Under the pieces are notes generated by a model that did no database searches, had not been told where the DNA came from, and saw only the letters and a list, made by a program, of their open reading frames with translations. Made by a program: the position numbers and the translations under genes. A stretch of DNA of 52,125 nucleotides from Moraxella pluranimalium. Its GTDB lineage: Bacteria > Pseudomonadota > Gammaproteobacteria > Pseudomonadales > Moraxellaceae. The first letter of the stretch is position 1. The number at the start of each line of letters is the position of its first letter. The DNA is taken from NCBI RefSeq assembly GCF_002014825.1, contig NZ_MUYU01000022.1, positions 1 to 52,125 of the forward strand, written 5' to 3'. Shown here in pieces: positions 16,734 through 27,533 of the stretch.

Positions 16734-19700
16734 ATGAAACGCATTTTAATCAACGCCACGCATAACGAAGAAATTCGTGTTGCTCTGTGCAAAGACAGCC
16801 ACCTGTACGATTTTGACCTAGAAAATCGCACTCGTGAACAAAAAAAGGCCAATATTTATAAAGGCCACATCACCCGAGTTGAGCCATCGCTAGAAGCGGC
16901 TTTTGTTGAGTATGGTTCGGCTCGTCAAGGCTTTTTGCCACTGCGTGAGATTGCCAGCGAATATCTGCACGGCAATCTGCGTGAAGACAACATCAAACAG
17001 CTCATCAAAGAAGGCGATGAAGTCATCGTCCAAGTCGAAAAAGAAGAGCGTGGCAACAAAGGTGCGGCGTTATCGACTTTTATCTCGCTTGCCGGTCGCT
17101 ATTTGGTATTGATGCCAAACAACGCCAAAGCAGGCGGTATCAGCCGTCAAATCTCAGGCAAAGTCCGTGAAGAGATGAAACAAATCATCGCAGGGCTCAA
17201 CCTACCAAAAGGTATGAGCGTCATCGTGCGTACAGCTGGCCTTGGCAAAGGTGCTGAAGACCTACAAAACGACCTTGACCATCTGCTTGATATCTGGAAA
17301 TCCATCCAAGAACAAAACAAAACTCGCCCAAGCCCCTGCCTAGTCCACCAAGAAGCCGGCGTGGTCACTCGTGCGGTGCGTGACTATCTGCGTGATGATA
17401 TCGGAGAAGTGTGGATTGACAGCGAAAACGCCTATAACGAAGCGGCGAATTTTATCAGCGCTGTCATGCCAAGCCAAATGAGCAAACTGCGTAAATACAC
17501 CGAATATGAGCCGATGTTTGCCCGTTTTGGTATCGAACGCCAAATCGAAACCGCCTATCAGCGTGAAGTACGCCTGCCATCAGGCGGCTCGATTGTCATC
17601 GACCAAACCGAAGCACTGGTATCAATCGACATCAACTCATCGAAGTCCACCAAAGGCTCAGATGTCGCCGAAACTGCCTATAACACCAACCTAGAAGCCG
17701 CCGACGAAATCGCGCGTCAGCTACGCCTGCGTGATATGGGTGGTCTGATTGTCATTGACTTTATTGACATGAACGACCCACGCCATCAAAAAGATGTCGA
17801 AAAGCGTCTGATTGAAGCGACCCGCCATGACCGTGCTCGTGTGCAATTTGCCGAAATCAGTAAATTTGGTCTGATGGAAATGAGCCGTCAGCGCCTACGC
17901 CCATCACTCGAAGAAGCCACAGGCTACATCTGCCCACGCTGTCATGGCAATGGTATGATTCGTGATTTGCGTTCGCTGTCGCTATCTATCATGCGCCAAA
18001 TCGAACAAATCGCCCTAAAAGAACGCATGGGCGAAATCCAAGCCGAAGTGCCGACCGATATCGCTGCTTTCTTATTGAACGAAAAGCGTGAAAGCCTAGT
18101 GTATCTAGAGCAAGACAGTGGCGCTCGCATTACTATCTTGCCACACGCACACCTAGAAAGCCCGAATTTCACCTTGCACTTCAACCCAGACGGCTTTGCG
18201 CCATCAAGCTATGAGCGCATCGCCGATACTGAAGAAAAAGAAACCATCGACCGTGGCTATGAAGTCAATTGGCAAAGCGATAATGATGGCAAGGATACTG
18301 CACGCTGGCATAAGCACAGCGATAAGAGCGACAAAAAAGTCGCCAAACCACAAGCCGAGCAAGCCACCCCTACCAAAGCCGAACCACAAGCAGTGGCATG
18401 GCTATCCAACCTATTTGCGCCAAAACCACAAGCCAAACTGGCAGGCAGTCTAGGCACAGCAGATGCTGCATCTGCCATCGAAGCCATCGTCAATGGCGGT
18501 GGTGTCAGTCTAGGTGCATCAGGTAATATCTCAGCCATCATCGATACGGCATCAAGCGCCGAGCCAAGCCATGCAGCCGCTCGCCCACACGCCGATGACA
18601 AGCGCAGAAAGCCAAAACACAAAAAAGAAGCCATCGAAGACAAAGAAGTCGCTGACAAAGCTGAGAAAAAAACCAAAAAAGACAAACCAGTCGAACAGCA
18701 CCCAAAACGAGAAGCAGGCTCACGCCGTGAATCTCGTGGCGAAATCGTGCGTCATGAAACCTTAACCGCTAAGAGTGACAAGAGCGAAAAAGTCGAAAAA
18801 GCGGACAAAAAAGAACGCACCGATAAACCAAAAGCGGACAAGGCAGAGCGTGCACCACGCCAAAAGTCAGCCAATCCTGATGAAGTGGTGCTACATATCA
18901 GCGCCAGCAAGTCAGAAGAAGCCACAACCCAAGTGGTACATCTATCACTAGATGGTAGTAAGCCTAAGAAAACTAAGGCTCGTGCCGAAAAAGTAGAAAA
19001 AACCGACAACGCTGACAATGCTACCGCCACGACCGCAGAGCCAGTCAGCACAAATAGTATCGAATCAGCCCCTGTCGCTGATGTCGCTACCCCTGATGTG
19101 ACCGTTGATGCGACTAGCGAAGTCGTGAGCACAGAGCAAGCACCTAAAGCCATCGATACGCCTGCGGTGGATGACAAGCCTGTAGCCAAGCCCGCCCTTG
19201 CGCCTGAATTACAGGCTCGCATTGCAATGCTTGCTAAGTCAATGAACAAAGCGCCGAACGACCCGCGTGTGGTGCAGGCTGCCCTACAAGCACCGACTGC
19301 GCCGATTCGTGGCACTGCAGGTGAGTTCATCACAAGTGTGTTAGGTGCTGATGTCAGTGGTCAATTTGTCGCCGACTTTTTGACTGCACTTGCCAAGTCG
19401 CAATCGCAAGCAGGTGAGTTTGATTTTAGCAACTTTGGCTACGCACCGATTGATGATGCTGCCAAGTCTGAATTTGACAAACTGACCCAAGCAGTATCAC
19501 AGGCATCTGCCCCACAAGGCAAAACCGCCGTCGCACCACGCCCTATCGCACGCCGTGCCGCCAACGACCCACGCGGTCAGCATCCTGACTACGTCGAGTC
19601 AGATGCGCAAACAGCGGTAGTACCAAGCGAAATGGCAGACGAGCAAGCAAGCCAAAGTATCGATGCAGTATCTGAAGTGGCGACAACCGAAGCAGTGGAA

Positions 19701-20375
19701 CAAACTGTAGCCACAACAGCCGAAGTCACCAAAGTAGTCGGCGAAACCACAGAAACTCAAGGCGAGACTGTCGGTGAAGTGGTCAGTCATCTGGTTGATG
19801 ATGCCATCGATGTCGCCAAGCTAACCGCTGAGCAAGTCTCAGACTCGGTCAATGAAGTGGTGAGCGAAACCATCGACAATGTCGCAACCATCGCTGCCGC
19901 TGCTGTGGATTTGTTCTCGCATTTAGGCGATGCCAATGACACAACCACCGCCGATACAGATGCATCTGAGCAAGCGAGTAAAGACGCTGTCGCAAACAGT
20001 AAAACTGCCGATGCTATCAGCACTGATGACGCTACCACAGGCACGGCAGATGTCGCAAGTGATGTCGATGCTACTGACGACAATACAGTAGCCGCCACAA
20101 AGCCCAAAAAGGCAAGTCAAGTCAAAGAAATCACTGCTGAGCAAAAGGCTGAGAAAAAGTCCAAGACCAGCAGTTATAAAGACATGATTGAAAATGTCGC
20201 CGGTCAGCTACAGCCACAGGTAGGCATCCTAAATCTGATGGCAGCCAAAGCACCGAAGGCCACCAAAGCGCCAAAAACTCGTGCACCAAGAAAGCCGAGC
20301 AAAAAGCCGACCAAAGTCGAAGTGCGCAAAATCAGCAAGCCTGCCGACACGCCTAGCGACGACAGTGCTGAATAA
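16734..20375 (+). CDS. rne: ribonuclease E
   Basis: The main endoribonuclease of mRNA decay and rRNA/tRNA processing. The N-terminal catalytic half (about 1-520) is canonical: S1 domain YKGHITRVEPSLEAAFVEYG, DNase I-like active site residues in LVSIDINSSKST and GGLIVIDFIDMND, and the zinc-link cysteines CPRCHGNG. The C-terminal half of about 690 residues is low-complexity: a Lys/Asp/Glu-rich stretch (about 620-760), an Ala/Thr/Val/Asp-rich region, and a basic tail RAPRKPSKKPTKVEVRK. It probably scaffolds a degradosome and binds RNA. At 1213 residues it is longer than E. coli RNase E (1061). ATG 16734 was chosen for its AAGGA site. Confidence 0.95.
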   Translation: MKRILINATHNEEIRVALCKDSHLYDFDLENRTREQKKANIYKGHITRVEPSLEAAFVEYGSARQGFLPLREIASEYLHGNLREDNIKQLIKEGDEVIVQVEKEERGNKGAALSTFISLAGRYLVLMPNNAKAGGISRQISGKVREEMKQIIAGLNLPKGMSVIVRTAGLGKGAEDLQNDLDHLLDIWKSIQEQNKTRPSPCLVHQEAGVVTRAVRDYLRDDIGEVWIDSENAYNEAANFISAVMPSQMSKLRKYTEYEPMFARFGIERQIETAYQREVRLPSGGSIVIDQTEALVSIDINSSKSTKGSDVAETAYNTNLEAADEIARQLRLRDMGGLIVIDFIDMNDPRHQKDVEKRLIEATRHDRARVQFAEISKFGLMEMSRQRLRPSLEEATGYICPRCHGNGMIRDLRSLSLSIMRQIEQIALKERMGEIQAEVPTDIAAFLLNEKRESLVYLEQDSGARITILPHAHLESPNFTLHFNPDGFAPSSYERIADTEEKETIDRGYEVNWQSDNDGKDTARWHKHSDKSDKKVAKPQAEQATPTKAEPQAVAWLSNLFAPKPQAKLAGSLGTADAASAIEAIVNGGGVSLGASGNISAIIDTASSAEPSHAAARPHADDKRRKPKHKKEAIEDKEVADKAEKKTKKDKPVEQHPKREAGSRRESRGEIVRHETLTAKSDKSEKVEKADKKERTDKPKADKAERAPRQKSANPDEVVLHISASKSEEATTQVVHLSLDGSKPKKTKARAEKVEKTDNADNATATTAEPVSTNSIESAPVADVATPDVTVDATSEVVSTEQAPKAIDTPAVDDKPVAKPALAPELQARIAMLAKSMNKAPNDPRVVQAALQAPTAPIRGTAGEFITSVLGADVSGQFVADFLTALAKSQSQAGEFDFSNFGYAPIDDAAKSEFDKLTQAVSQASAPQGKTAVAPRPIARRAANDPRGQHPDYVESDAQTAVVPSEMADEQASQSIDAVSEVATTEAVEQTVATTAEVTKVVGETTETQGETVGEVVSHLVDDAIDVAKLTAEQVSDSVNEVVSETIDNVATIAAAAVDLFSHLGDANDTTTADTDASEQASKDAVANSKTADAISTDDATTGTADVASDVDATDDNTVAATKPKKASQVKEITAEQKAEKKSKTSSYKDMIENVAGQLQPQVGILNLMAAKAPKATKAPKTRAPRKPSKKPTKVEVRKISKPADTPSDDSAE

Positions 20376-20383
20376 TCCACCAA

Positions 20384-20422
20384 AACAACAAAGCCATTGA
20401 GTTATTCAATGGCTTTGTTGTT
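20384..20422 (+). terminator. terminator after rne
   Basis: AACAACAAAGCCATTG (20384-20399) pairs perfectly with CAATGGCTTTGTTGTT (20407-20422) over 7 bases, 8 bp past the rne stop. The downstream tract is GT-rich instead of a pure U run. Confidence 0.75.
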
Positions 20423-20487
20423 AGTTGCCCATTTGATTGAATCAGCTGCAATCTGTCATATAATCAACACAGCCAATCAATACAGCG

Positions 20488-20847
20488 TTATTTTTGCTTT
20501 TGTTCTTCTTCGTCCACCACTTCAGCATCAGCGGTGGCAGTTGCGGCAGCGGCATCATCGATTTCGACCGCTTCTGCGATTGGCGTGTCATCTTCGGCTT
20601 CTGTCGTGCCATTTGCACCTTCAGCACCTTCAGCGGGCATTGCATTAGCATCCGCCAAATCATCCTCCGTTGGCTCACCCGCTGGTTCATCACTGCCTTC
20701 TGCCATCGTCGTCGGCGCAGCTGGTGCGGCACTCATGGGCACATCTTTTGGCTCGGTGGCCGTATCGGTATTTTGTTCTTGCTTGCTACAAGCGCTCAGT
20801 GCGATCACACCGCACAGAGCAATCACTTGCCATAGGGATTTTTTCAT
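20488..20847 (-). CDS. small acidic lipoprotein (119 aa)
   Basis: It starts with MKKSLWQVIALCGVIALSAC, a lipoprotein signal peptide with an LSAC lipobox (Cys20 lipidated). After K-Q-E-Q the mature part is almost entirely Ala, Glu, Asp, Thr and Pro, is very acidic, and ends E-E-Q-K-Q-K. It has no recognised domain and is probably a disordered envelope protein. AAGGATG precedes the ATG at 20847. It is convergent with rne and not obviously linked to secA. Confidence 0.7.
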   Translation of the reverse strand: MKKSLWQVIALCGVIALSACSKQEQNTDTATEPKDVPMSAAPAAPTTMAEGSDEPAGEPTEDDLADANAMPAEGAEGANGTTEAEDDTPIAEAVEIDDAAAATATADAEVVDEEEQKQK

Positions 20848-21155
20848 CGCTACATCCTTAAAAAGTGGCAAAATATGGCAACCCAACCAAACCTTTGCCC
20901 AATTCATACAAAACCGCCAATCAATCAACCATCGGCGAATATCTGTTTATCATGGATCATCTTGTCATATACACCAAATACCACACAACCTGTGCAAACT
21001 ACCACAGACCTGTGTGCATCATGTTATTTTTTTAGACAAGTTTTTCCCATGATCGTACTGCTTAGTATAGCATAAGTTTACATAAACAATACAGTACAAC
21101 GGTTACGATAAGCTACTCAAAACTTGCCAATATTTCTACTTTATGGCATAGAAAA
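20848..21155. other. intergenic region between the lipoprotein gene and secA
   Basis: About 300 bp without a credible gene. An inverted repeat GTTTA-CA-TAAAC sits at 21072-21083, and TATACT on the minus strand is a possible -10 for the lipoprotein transcript. I see nothing else in it. Confidence 0.3.
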
Positions 21156-21184
21156 AAAAGCAGATGCACTCGTCATCTGCTTTT
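21156..21184 (-). terminator. secA terminator
   Basis: AAAAGCAGATG (21156-21166) pairs with CATCTGCTTTT (21174-21184). An A-tract at 21152-21159 supplies the minus-strand U run, 35 bp after the secA stop. Confidence 0.9.
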
Positions 21185-21218
21185 GTTGGTCAGTACTGTC
21201 AATGACACAGCAAGGCAA

Positions 21219-24035
21219 TTAGCCAAGTTTGCCGTGGCATTGTTTGTATTTTAGGCCAGAGCCACATGGACATGGTGCATTGCGGTTGATATTAGCAGGG
21301 ATCACCAGTTCATCATTGTCAAGCTGTGGTTCTGCCACTGTCTCGCTTGGTGCTGCTGCACCCAAAGTGATAGTCATGTTCTGCCTGATGCGATGACGAT
21401 TTGGCACGGGACCCGTGGTCAGCTCAGGGTCACGACTTTCAGTGCCGTCCAAGTTGATTTCATTATGCTCAAACATCATCTGCATACGCTCAGCCTGCAG
21501 GCGACGCTCTTCTTCTAGGGCAGCTAGCTCTTCTGGCGTCGGTACATGCACACGAGCCAAATCCTGCACCACATCTGATTTAATCGCACCCATCATCGAT
21601 TGGAACAGCTCAAACGACTCACGCTTGTACTCTTGCTCTGGATTTTTTTGGGCATAGCTACGCAGGTGGATACCTTTGCGCAGCTGATCCATCTGGGTTA
21701 GATGCTCTTTCCAGTGGTGATCCAAGCTTTTTAGCATGAAATGGCGTTCTAGTGATGCAGCGGTCTCAGCGCCCATCTGCTCACGGCGAGCCTCATAGCG
21801 TTCGATGGCGGTGTTGATGATTTTTTCACGCAAGCCCTCTTCGTCAAGACGGCGATCAGCATCGAGCCAGTCATTGATTGGCATATAAAAACGGAACGCT
21901 TCTTCGATTTCATCTTCAAGTCCGTCAATATTCCACTGATCATCAACTGAGCCCGGTGGTACAAACTGATCGATCAGTGCATTGTACACCTCATGGTGCA
22001 TGGCTTTGATGCCTTCTTGCAAATCCATCTCTGCAAGCAAATCATCACGCTGTGAATAGATGACTTTACGCTGTTCGTTGGCGACATCGTCATACTTGAG
22101 CAGGTTTTTGCGAGCATCAAAGTCACGAGCTTCGACCTTGCCTTGCGCACCTTCAATCGAACGAGAAACCATCTTATGCTCAATCGCTTCATCTTCTTTT
22201 AGGCCCATCGCACGGAACATATTGGTGATACGATCACCGGCAAAGATACGCATCAAATCATCTTCTAGCGATAAGAAAAAGCGAGATTGACCAGGGTCAC
22301 CTTGACGACCGGCACGACCACGCAACTGGTTGTCGATACGGCGTGACTCGTGGCGTTCTGAACCAATGATATGCAGACCGCCTGCGGCAAGCACCGCATC
22401 ATGACGCTGTTGCCACGCCGCTTGGGCAGCTTGGCGCATCTCTTCAGTGACGCCTTCGACACCTTCAAGCTCGGCTTGCCAGTTACCCCCTAGGATAATG
22501 TCTGTACCACGACCTGCCATATTGGTGGCGATGGTCACTGCCTTTGGACGGCCTGCCTGTGCGATGATGTCCGCTTCTCTCTCGTGCTGTTTGGCATTTA
22601 GGACTTCATGCTTGATGCCTTCTTGGTCAAGCAGATACGACAGCTCTTCGGATGCTTCAATCGTCGCTGTGCCGACAAGCACAGGTGCGCCTTTTTCGGT
22701 GATTGACTTGATTTCACGGATGATGCCTTTGTACTTACCAAGCTTGGTCAAGAAAATCTGGTCATCCAAGTCAATACGAGCCACAGGACGGTGCGTCGGG
22801 ATGATGACAACATCCAAACCATAGGTGGATTTAAGCTCCGCCGCTTCGGTATCTGCCGTACCTGTCATGCCTGATAGCTTATCATACAGACGGAAATAGT
22901 TTTGGAAAGTGGTGGTCGCCATCGTTTGGTTTTCGGCTTGGATTTCCACGCCTTCTTTGGCTTCGACCGCTTGGTGCAGACCATCCGACCAGCGACGACC
23001 CGGCATGGTACGACCTGTGTTTTCATCAACGATGATGACTTCGCCATCTTGGACGATGTAGTGAATATTCTTGACGAACAAATGGTGCGCACGGATGGCC
23101 GCTTGTGCATGGGCAAGTAGTGGCAGACGAGCTGGGCTGTACAGGCTTTCATTTTCGCCCAATTCACCCACTTCGATTAAGAATTTCTCAATTTTCTCAT
23201 AGCCTTTTTCGCTGATTTCGATGGTGCGGTTTTTCTCATCAATCCAAAAATCACCAGCGGTATTGTTCTTGTTCGCTTCTTCGTCATCTGAGCGAACAAG
23301 ATTTTCAACCACCTTATCAATCAAGGCATACAGATGTGCTGAGTCTTCGGCCTGACCTGAAATGATGAGCGGTGTACGCGCTTCATCAATCAAAATTGAG
23401 TCAATTTCGTCAATGATACAGTAGTTGAGCGGACGCTGTTTCTTTTCAGCTAGGCTAAACACCATATTATCGCGCAGATAGTCAAAGCCGTATTCGTTAT
23501 TAGTACCATAAGTGATGTCAGCACGATAGGCGGCGAATTTTTCTTGGGGCACCTGCTGGCTATAGACCACGCCCACTGTCAAGCCCAAAAAGTCAAATAG
23601 CGGACGGTTCAGCTCGGCATCACGGCTTGCCAAATAATCGTTCACGGTGACGACGTGCACGCCCTTACCACTGATGGCGTTCAGATAAATCGCCAAAGTC
23701 GCCATCAAGGTCTTACCTTCACCGGTCTTCATCTCGGCGATTTTGCCTTCGTGCAAGGTCATCCCACCAATCAACTGCACATCATAATGACGCATCCCAT
23801 TGACACGCAATGACGCTTCACGGCACACCGCAAACGCTTCAGGCAACAGCTTATCTAGGCTCTCACCTGCTTGATGACGCTCTTTAAATTCCGTCGTCTT
23901 TTGGCGAAGTTCATCATCACTAAGCACCTGAATACTCGGCTCAAGGGCGTTAATCTTGGCGACGGCTTTACGCATTCGCTTTAATTCGCGTTCATTTTTG
24001 GTGCCGATGACCGCACCGACGATTTTTGCTAACAT
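21219..24035 (-). CDS. secA: preprotein translocase ATPase SecA
   Basis: The motor of Sec-dependent export, acting at SecYEG. The 938 residues include Walker [21 protein letters not shown] (about 100-120), the DEAD-motor region [19 protein letters not shown], motifs [12 protein letters not shown] and [14 protein letters not shown], and [13 protein letters not shown]. The C-terminus carries the SecB/lipid-binding zinc motif [18 protein letters not shown] precedes the ATG at 24035. It is a single gene with its own terminator. Confidence 0.97.
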   Translation of the reverse strand: MLAKIVGAVIGTKNERELKRMRKAVAKINALEPSIQVLSDDELRQKTTEFKERHQAGESLDKLLPEAFAVCREASLRVNGMRHYDVQLIGGMTLHEGKIAEMKTGEGKTLMATLAIYLNAISGKGVHVVTVNDYLASRDAELNRPLFDFLGLTVGVVYSQQVPQEKFAAYRADITYGTNNEYGFDYLRDNMVFSLAEKKQRPLNYCIIDEIDSILIDEARTPLIISGQAEDSAHLYALIDKVVENLVRSDDEEANKNNTAGDFWIDEKNRTIEISEKGYEKIEKFLIEVGELGENESLYSPARLPLLAHAQAAIRAHHLFVKNIHYIVQDGEVIIVDENTGRTMPGRRWSDGLHQAVEAKEGVEIQAENQTMATTTFQNYFRLYDKLSGMTGTADTEAAELKSTYGLDVVIIPTHRPVARIDLDDQIFLTKLGKYKGIIREIKSITEKGAPVLVGTATIEASEELSYLLDQEGIKHEVLNAKQHEREADIIAQAGRPKAVTIATNMAGRGTDIILGGNWQAELEGVEGVTEEMRQAAQAAWQQRHDAVLAAGGLHIIGSERHESRRIDNQLRGRAGRQGDPGQSRFFLSLEDDLMRIFAGDRITNMFRAMGLKEDEAIEHKMVSRSIEGAQGKVEARDFDARKNLLKYDDVANEQRKVIYSQRDDLLAEMDLQEGIKAMHHEVYNALIDQFVPPGSVDDQWNIDGLEDEIEEAFRFYMPINDWLDADRRLDEEGLREKIINTAIERYEARREQMGAETAASLERHFMLKSLDHHWKEHLTQMDQLRKGIHLRSYAQKNPEQEYKRESFELFQSMMGAIKSDVVQDLARVHVPTPEELAALEEERRLQAERMQMMFEHNEINLDGTESRDPELTTGPVPNRHRIRQNMTITLGAAAPSETVAEPQLDNDELVIPANINRNAPCPCGSGLKYKQCHGKLG

Positions 24036-24152
24036 AATTTTTTCCGAAAAATGGGCAAACCCATTACAATCATTTTTGATTTGAGCTATATGGTTTTTGA
24101 TGTCTTAAAATCAAGCCACAAGCCTTAATTAGTCATTGAATTTGACAAAATT

Positions 24153-25439
24153 TTACAAACTGGCAAATACTTTGTCCGCAGCCATAATGGTCTTATCCAA
24201 ATCTTCATAGCTGTGCGCCGACGACATAAACGCCGCTTCAAACGCTGATGGCGCAAGATACACGCCTTCATCAAGCATGGCATGGAAGAATTTGGCGAAC
24301 TTTTTGGCATCGCATTTGGTAGCGACATCATTGAAATTCTGCGGTAAGCTGTCGCTAAAGAACACGCCAAACATACCACCCACCGAGCACGCTTGGAACG
24401 CCACGCCATGCTTGGCAGCGGCATCTTTTAGACCCTTAACCAGATACTCAGTCTTGGCAGTCAATTCGTCATAAAAGCCGTCTTGGGTCAATTTATCAAA
24501 CATCGCCTTACCTGCACGCATCGCTAGCGGATTGCCCGACAATGTGCCTGCTTGATAGACACCGCCAAGTGGTGCGATGCATTCCATGATTTCACGCTTA
24601 CCGCCAAATGCACCCACCGGCAGGCCTGCGCCGATGATTTTACCAAAGGTCGTCAAATCAGGCGTGATGCCAAAATGCGACTGCGCACCGCCTAATGCCA
24701 CACGAAATCCTGTCATCACTTCATCAAAAATCAGCACCACGCCATGCTCGGTGCATAGTGTACGCAGGGTTTGTTGAAATTCTTGGCTTGGGATGACCAT
24801 GTTCATATTGCCTGCGATTGGCTCTAGAATCACGCAAGCAAGCGTATCGCCAAATTTCTCAAAGCACGCCTTGAGCGCATCGATGTCATTATATGGCAAG
24901 GTGAGCGTGTGCTTGGCAAAGTCCGCAGGCACGCCCTTTGATGTCGGCTCACCAATGTCCAGCATCCCTGAGCCTGCTTTGACCAGTAAGCTGTCCGAAT
25001 GCCCGTGATAACAGCCTTCAAACTTGACAATCTTATCACGACCCGTATAGCCACGAGCCAAGCGAATCGCCGACATCGTCGCTTCAGTGCCTGATGACAC
25101 CATACGCACAAGCTCAATGCTCGGCACGATACTGGCAATCAAATCCGCCATCGTCGTCTCTGATGGCGTCGGCGCACCAAAAGACAAGCCATCTTCGGCA
25201 GCTTGTTTGACCGCTGTGATGACATCATCATGCGCATGACCCAAAATCATCGGGCCCCATGAGCCGACATAGTCGATATAGGCATGATCTTCGGTGTCGT
25301 AAATGTACGCACCCTTCGCGCGCGCAACAAACACAGGCGTCCCACCCACGCCAGCAAAGGCACGCACTGGCGAATTGACACCGCCTGCGATGTGGCGTTT
25401 GGCTTTTTCAAATAGTTGTTCGTTAATGGTTTGGGTCAT
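24153..25439 (-). CDS. hemL: glutamate-1-semialdehyde 2,1-aminomutase
   Basis: A PLP enzyme making 5-aminolevulinate in the C5 heme pathway. The family features are present: [11 protein letters not shown] near the N-terminus, [43 protein letters not shown], and the PLP lysine in [18 protein letters not shown]. The 428-residue length is standard. ATG 25439 was chosen, giving [15 protein letters not shown]; the open frame continues 26 codons upstream without conserved sequence. hemN also lies in this window but is not linked. Confidence 0.95.
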   Translation of the reverse strand: MTQTINEQLFEKAKRHIAGGVNSPVRAFAGVGGTPVFVARAKGAYIYDTEDHAYIDYVGSWGPMILGHAHDDVITAVKQAAEDGLSFGAPTPSETTMADLIASIVPSIELVRMVSSGTEATMSAIRLARGYTGRDKIVKFEGCYHGHSDSLLVKAGSGMLDIGEPTSKGVPADFAKHTLTLPYNDIDALKACFEKFGDTLACVILEPIAGNMNMVIPSQEFQQTLRTLCTEHGVVLIFDEVMTGFRVALGGAQSHFGITPDLTTFGKIIGAGLPVGAFGGKREIMECIAPLGGVYQAGTLSGNPLAMRAGKAMFDKLTQDGFYDELTAKTEYLVKGLKDAAAKHGVAFQACSVGGMFGVFFSDSLPQNFNDVATKCDAKKFAKFFHAMLDEGVYLAPSAFEAAFMSSAHSYEDLDKTIMAADKVFASL

Positions 25440-25529
25440 GGTTATCTCTACTAATGAAAGGGTTGGTCTATTGGGTTTATCAATGTTATGGGCAGATGAT
25501 GAAATAATTACTATCAATTAGCCACATAA

Positions 25530-25736
25530 TTACTCTTCACGCAAGGTATTTTGAAAAGCCACACCATCAACACCTTTTAAAATACCAATCACATCATCTA
25601 GACAATCTTCATTATCGTCGTCAATAGTCAGTTGCTCAATGCGTTGAATATCCAATGTCAATAATTCATTGGGGGCAAATTGACTGATGTTGGGGATAAA
25701 CAAACCACCATCTTTGGCGATTGCTGTATATTGCAT
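25530..25736 (-). CDS. small acidic hypothetical protein (68 aa)
   Basis: No family recognised. It begins MQYTAIAKDGGLFIPNISQF, a beta-rich start reminiscent of small swapped-hairpin antitoxin-like proteins, and has an Asp/Glu-rich middle (DDDNEDCLDD). AAAGGAAAG lies before the ATG. It is 15 bp downstream of the SH3-like gene on the same strand, so probably cotranscribed. No toxin-like partner is evident, so an antitoxin call is not justified. Confidence 0.5.
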   Translation of the reverse strand: MQYTAIAKDGGLFIPNISQFAPNELLTLDIQRIEQLTIDDDNEDCLDDVIGILKGVDGVAFQNTLREE

Positions 25737-25751
25737 GGCTTTCCTTTTTTA

Positions 25752-26129
25752 TCATTGGTTGTTGTTAAAATCTTTGATGGTGTAACAGCTTTGAACAATT
25801 TCATTGGGGAGCCAACCTATTTGCCCAACAGATGAGCCTTGATTGTTGTGCTTGCTAGTAATTTTTACCCAAATCCAACCTTGATACAAGCCCAAAACTT
25901 CTACCATGTCACCATGATGAACTTCTAGTTCGGTGGGGTTGTAATCCACTATTAAGGTATTATTTTCGTCAACAAAACCACCATAGACAAAAAATTCTAC
26001 ATTGTTATAAGTGGTGCTATACCAACCTTGATATTTTTGACAGGGTAGTAGTTCACCAAGTTTTGTTCCTGCTTTGAAGGTGGGGAAAGTACCTTCGGAG
26101 TAATGTGAGTATAAAACCAAACATTGCAT
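25752..26129 (-). CDS. hypothetical SH3-like protein (125 aa)
   Basis: Beta-rich, with no signal peptide. The C-terminal half has the pattern of a bacterial SH3 domain: ELEVHHGDMVEVLGLYQGW, then WVKITSK and GQIGWLPNEIV, matching the RT-loop glycine/aspartate, Trp and WLP positions. It is probably a cytosolic binding protein of unknown target. It lies 7 bp after yjdM and before the 68-residue gene, forming a three-gene minus-strand cluster. Confidence 0.55.
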   Translation of the reverse strand: MQCLVLYSHYSEGTFPTFKAGTKLGELLPCQKYQGWYSTTYNNVEFFVYGGFVDENNTLIVDYNPTELEVHHGDMVEVLGLYQGWIWVKITSKHNNQGSSVGQIGWLPNEIVQSCYTIKDFNNNQ

Positions 26130-26136
26130 AGCAAGT

Positions 26137-26475
26137 CTAAGCCTTTTTAACCACGCTGGATTTCAGTTTCATCGCCCCAAAGCCATCAATTTTGCAGTCA
26201 ATATCGTGGTCATCGGGTGCATCATAGATTAGACGGATTGATTTGACTTTGGTGCCGACTTTGATTGGCGTTGATGAGCCTTTGACCTTAAGATCCTTAA
26301 TCACCGTCACTGCATCGCCATCAGCCAATACATTGCCGACAGCATCTTTGATGACTGGCAACTCGTCGCTTGACTCGCCATCTTTCCATTCATGGGCGCA
26401 CATTGGGCAAATCAGCAAATCACCATCTGCATAAGTAAATTCTTCGTGGCATTTTGGGCAAGCAGGTAAGCTCAT
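26137..26475 (-). CDS. yjdM: zinc-ribbon protein YjdM (PhnA-like)
   Basis: 112 residues. An N-terminal zinc ribbon has C6-x2-C9 and C23-x2-C26 (CPKCHEEF...CPMCAHEW). A PhnA-type SH3-like beta domain follows with [20 protein letters not shown] and a C-terminal [19 protein letters not shown], both highly conserved. The historical alkylphosphonate label is not supported by function; the role is unknown. It heads the three-gene cluster 26475-25530. Confidence 0.88.
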   Translation of the reverse strand: MSLPACPKCHEEFTYADGDLLICPMCAHEWKDGESSDELPVIKDAVGNVLADGDAVTVIKDLKVKGSSTPIKVGTKVKSIRLIYDAPDDHDIDCKIDGFGAMKLKSSVVKKA

Positions 26476-26658
26476 GATATCACCTTTGGTCTTTTTAAAT
26501 TAACTGTCTATTGTAACCGATTTTCGCCCTTTTTTGTCATTGGCTTTGTCAATTCGTACAAAATTTTAACACTTTTAGCCAAAATTTGTTAAAATTGACC
26601 CCATCTATTCACAACAATACACCCATCAAGGGTTAAATAAATCAATTAGGAAAGTACA

Positions 26659-27387
26659 ATGACACAGTTTATTTATTTTGAATTAATAGGCAATGACGCT
26701 GATAAATTTTTACAAGGACAAATCACCGCAAACACCGCAAGCATCAGTGATGAATTTTTGCCGACAGCGATTTGTAATCTAAAAGGCCGTGTGCAATTTG
26801 GGCTATGGATTCGTCGTATCGCCGATGGTTTTGGCTTGGTGCTATGTGCTGATTTGGCAGATGAATTTGCCAAGCATATCAAAAAATTTGGCGCATTTTC
26901 AAAAATCACCCTATCAGCACCACAGCCGATTTATCCCGTCATCATCGATGAACGACCAAGCTTTGGTTTTGATGATATGCAAGCAGATGTCGCATGGCAA
27001 CTACTTAGCATCGCTCAAGGCAACTATTGGATTGACAAAGAGACCAGCGAAAAATTCCAACCGCAAGAACTGCGTCTGCATCAGCGTGGCGGTGTAGCGT
27101 ATGATAAGGGCTGTTATCTCGGACAAGAGATTATCGCGCGACTGTATTTTAAGGCAAGTCCAAAGGCGTATCTACACCGTGTGGCATCTGTCGATGTAGA
27201 ATTTTTTGCGACGCAAGCAGAAGAACATCATCTGGGTGTGGTTAATGCCATCAGTACGCTAGATGGCTCTGAAGCTTTGGTTGTGGCTCGTGCGGATGTG
27301 ATTGAAGCTTTGGTTGCCAATCACCAATTGCAAGAATTGCCATTACCCACAGCGCTACAAGCCGATGTGGGTCGATTGGCTAATTAA
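26659..27387 (+). CDS. ygfZ: folate-dependent Fe-S cluster/tRNA-modification protein YgfZ
   Basis: YgfZ supports Fe-S enzymes such as MiaB through a folate-binding GcvT-like fold. The family signature K-G-C-Y-x-G-Q-E-I-I is present as YDKGCYLGQEIIARLYFK (about residues 150-167), and the N-terminal motif FLQGQITANT is intact. The 242-residue length is somewhat shorter than E. coli YgfZ (326), with a compact C-terminal domain. AGGAAAG precedes the ATG. It is a single gene convergent with tuf, with a shared terminator. Confidence 0.9.
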   Translation: MTQFIYFELIGNDADKFLQGQITANTASISDEFLPTAICNLKGRVQFGLWIRRIADGFGLVLCADLADEFAKHIKKFGAFSKITLSAPQPIYPVIIDERPSFGFDDMQADVAWQLLSIAQGNYWIDKETSEKFQPQELRLHQRGGVAYDKGCYLGQEIIARLYFKASPKAYLHRVASVDVEFFATQAEEHHLGVVNAISTLDGSEALVVARADVIEALVANHQLQELPLPTALQADVGRLAN

Positions 27388-27477
27388 TTGTCCTAATCCA
27401 CATCTCTATCATTCATTATCAGCTGTGAGCATTTCTCATGGCTTTTTTATTGTCATCAATCAGATTTGTGAGCAACA

Positions 27478-27511
27478 AAAAAAGACAAACCCTCTCGGAT
27501 TTGTCTTTTTT
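27478..27511. terminator. bidirectional terminator between ygfZ and tuf
   Basis: GACAAA (27484-27489) pairs with TTTGTC (27500-27505), extended by A6/T6 flanks into a 12-bp stem with U-tracts on both strands. Confidence 0.85.
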
Positions 27512-27533
27512 GCTTAGTTGTTCTGTTTGACGA

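Noticed and set aside
18257..20144. Several long minus-strand frames within rne.
   Set aside because: They arise from the biased composition of the RNase E tail and show no protein features or ribosome sites.
27388..27533. Search for secE/nusG behind tuf as in the E. coli tufB operon.
   Set aside because: A bidirectional terminator and ygfZ follow instead, so this tuf copy is not linked to them.
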